Shown one piece after another: positions 7,018 to 7,830 of a stretch of DNA of 7,830 nt. The stretch comes from Lachnospiraceae bacterium (lineage in GTDB: Bacteria; Bacillota; Clostridia; Lachnospirales; Lachnospiraceae). The notes beneath the pieces were generated by a model. That model saw only the letters and a list, made by a program, of their open reading frames with translations, had not been told where the DNA came from and searched no databases. The position numbers and the translations under genes are program-made. The stretch's first letter is position 1; every line of letters begins with the position of its first letter. The stretch lies in contig JAJQCU010000198.1 of NCBI GenBank assembly GCA_021202575.1, forward strand, positions 737-8,566. The letters run 5' to 3'.

Positions 7018-7063
7018 AAAAGGTACAGCGGGGACGCTTCTTCGTGTCCTCTCTGTACCTTTT
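7018..7063 (-). terminator. large terminator-like hairpin between the 59-residue gene and the PEP/pyruvate-binding gene
   Basis: On the minus strand AAAAGGTACAG (7053-7063) pairs with CTGTACCTTTT (7018-7028). After one mismatch, eight more pairs including two G-T close a 6-nt loop. The stem is followed directly by GTGC, so the T-run is only the four T residues inside the stem. It lies 31 nt after the small gene and 26 nt before the preferred ATG of the next gene, and no promoter fits between. It could be a partial terminator, an attenuator, or a processing site. Confidence 0.6.
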
Positions 7064-7094
7064 CATTCAGTCTTCTTTTGTACTTTTCCCGCTG

Positions 7095-7274
7095 CTACAT
7101 CTCGTATTGTTCAGCCGGAATCCTAAGCGCGGACAGCTTGTTTCTGTAGACCCTCAGCTGATATTCCAGTTCAGGATTGTTGCCCGTATCCGCTTTTTTT
7201 ATCCTCTGTAAATTCACATAGTAATCAATAGTGACCTGTTTCAGTTCGTCCAGTGTCATACCTGATGCTTCCAT
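7095..7274 (-). CDS. 59-residue protein of unknown function
   Basis: I do not recognise this protein. It begins MEASGMTLDELKQVTIDYY and ends IPAEQYEM. It is soluble, mostly helical in character, with an amphipathic first helix (about 7-26), a turn at KADTGNNP, and a second helix (about 34-51, LEYQLRVYRNKLSAL), which suggests a small helical hairpin that may pair with a partner. No cysteines, signal peptide or membrane segment. The ATG at 7274 has AGGCGG 7 nt upstream; M6 at 7259 is an alternative start. A consensus promoter stands 120 bp upstream and a large hairpin follows the stop. It is probably transcribed with the downstream PEP/pyruvate-binding gene, so a functional link to that protein is plausible but unproven. 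Confidence 0.7.
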   Translation of the reverse strand: MEASGMTLDELKQVTIDYYVNLQRIKKADTGNNPELEYQLRVYRNKLSALRIPAEQYEM

Positions 7275-7393
7275 CCTTTCACCGCCTTTTTACCATCATC
7301 CGTACACTTTTCCCGGAAATTTCTTCGTAAGTTCTGTCAAAGGGTTTTCTTCAGTTACTGATTTCTCAATGGAACCGCTTCCGGTCAGCTATC

Positions 7394-7422
7394 ATTATAA
7401 GTGCATTTTTTATATGTGTAAA
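7394..7422 (-). promoter_or_regulatory. strong sigma-A promoter before the 59-residue gene
   Basis: On the minus strand TTTACA (7417-7422) and a perfect TATAAT (7394-7399) are separated by the ideal 17 nt. The start would lie near 7387, leaving an untranslated leader of about 113 nt before the ATG at 7274. It is the only convincing promoter before the PEP/pyruvate-binding gene and so probably serves both genes. In the rest of the leader I see only short, weak inverted repeats. Confidence 0.82.
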
Positions 7423-7430
7423 GTATTATT

Positions 7431-7449
7431 TTGCCGATTTCTCCGGCAA
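7431..7449 (-). terminator. weak hairpin after the SNF2 helicase gene
   Basis: TTGCCG and CGGCAA form a 6-bp stem with a 7-nt loop, 13 nt after the helicase stop codon. It is followed by AAATAAT rather than a T-run, so termination would be inefficient unless aided by Rho. Placement, just before a new promoter, is what supports it. Confidence 0.35.
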
Positions 7450-7462
7450 TATTTCCTGCCCT

Positions 7463-7830
7463 CTACACCTCCAGCAGCCCTAAGAGCTCCTCCCTGGTCA
7501 TGCCGCCGAGCTGCCCGGTCTCGCCGCTGATGACCTGGTCGGCCAGCTCCCGCTTGTCCTCCTGGAGCTTTAAAATCTTTTCCTCGATGGAGCCCTTGGC
7601 GATCAGCTTAAAAACCGTCACCTTTTTCGTCTGGCCAATGCGGTGGGCGCGGTCGGTGGCCTGATTTTGCGCCGCCACGTTCCACCAGGGATCATAGTGG
7701 ATGACCACATCCGCCCCCGTCAGATTTAAGCCCACACCCCCGGCCTTCAGGGAAATCAGGAACACCGGGACAACCCCGCTATTAAAATCATTTACCAGCG
7801 CCACACGAGTCTTCTTGGGCGTGGCGCCCG
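7463..7830 (-). CDS. SNF2/Swi2-family helicase, C-terminal end (5' end outside window)
   Basis: The last 121 residues of a SNF2-type ATP-dependent DNA translocase. The reading frame stays open to the window edge ([16 protein letters not shown]), so the true start lies beyond 7830. Visible are the C-terminal helicase lobe motifs: motif V region [18 protein letters not shown], then VIHYDPWWN, and motif [13 protein letters not shown] with its arginine finger. After them comes the usual C-terminal helix [20 protein letters not shown] and a short tail ending LLGLLEV. Bacterial members of this RapA/HepA-like group remodel protein-DNA or transcription complexes; some have an N-terminal SWIM zinc finger, which cannot be seen here. 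Family call very sure, specific role unknown. Confidence 0.95.
   Translation of the reverse strand, partial: GATPKKTRVALVNDFNSGVVPVFLISLKAGGVGLNLTGADVVIHYDPWWNVAAQNQATDRAHRIGQTKKVTVFKLIAKGSIEEKILKLQEDKRELADQVISGETGQLGGMTREELLGLLEV

Noticed and set aside
6992..7066. Upstream ATG extending the PEP/pyruvate-binding protein by 25 residues
   Set aside because: The extension lies in a strong hairpin, has a poor ribosome binding site and is basic and unlike the domain that follows; ATG 6991 has a good AAGGA site.
7335..7340. A TTGACA hexamer in the leader of the 59-residue gene
   Set aside because: No acceptable -10 element lies 16-18 nt downstream on the minus strand.

Overview
The window looks like a chromosomal segment of an anaerobic gut-type clostridium, most likely Lachnospiraceae (Bacillota). 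Reasons: AGGAGG-type ribosome binding sites, TTGACA/TATAAT-type promoters, moderately high GC, and a characteristic gene set (CvfB-type S1 protein, bacterial acyl-ACP thioesterase, PEP/pyruvate-binding fusion protein, clostridial nitrogenase-like proteins). The family assignment is inference. Every gene I can support is on the minus strand, so transcription runs from high to low coordinates.

In the direction of transcription the layout is as follows. (1) The C-terminal end of a SNF2/Swi2 helicase (7463-7830, 5' end outside the window). (2) A strong promoter (7394-7422) driving an unrecognised 59-residue protein (7095-7274). (3) A large terminator-like hairpin (7018-7063), then an 861-residue protein (4406-6991) that joins a KaiC-like domain without a Walker A motif to a PEP synthase/PPDK-type ATP-binding domain. 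(4) A three-gene nitrogenase-like operon (1427-4251) with its own promoter and a structured leader. It encodes a 172-residue His/Gly-rich 'mini' component-1 protein, a divergent NifD/NifK-like protein of 478 residues, and a very canonical NifH iron protein. (5) tRNA-Gln(CUG) with its own promoter and terminator. (6) An acyl-ACP thioesterase (348-1082) with its own promoter, followed by the first 90 codons of a CvfB/YitL-like S1 RNA-binding protein (1-270).

The item most worth attention is the nitrogenase-like operon. The iron protein keeps everything needed for MgATP-driven electron transfer: P-loop, switch regions and both [4Fe-4S] cysteines. Its expected partners are highly altered. The NifD-like protein lacks the two N-terminal cluster cysteines normal for the family and carries a Gly/Arg-rich insert. 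The partner encoded just upstream is cut down to a single cysteine-bearing domain behind a His/Gly-rich tail. No nifB, nifE, nifN or PII-type regulator lies between or beside the genes in this window. I infer a reductase of the nitrogenase superfamily with an unknown, probably non-N2 substrate. The operon is the best candidate here for an undescribed system.
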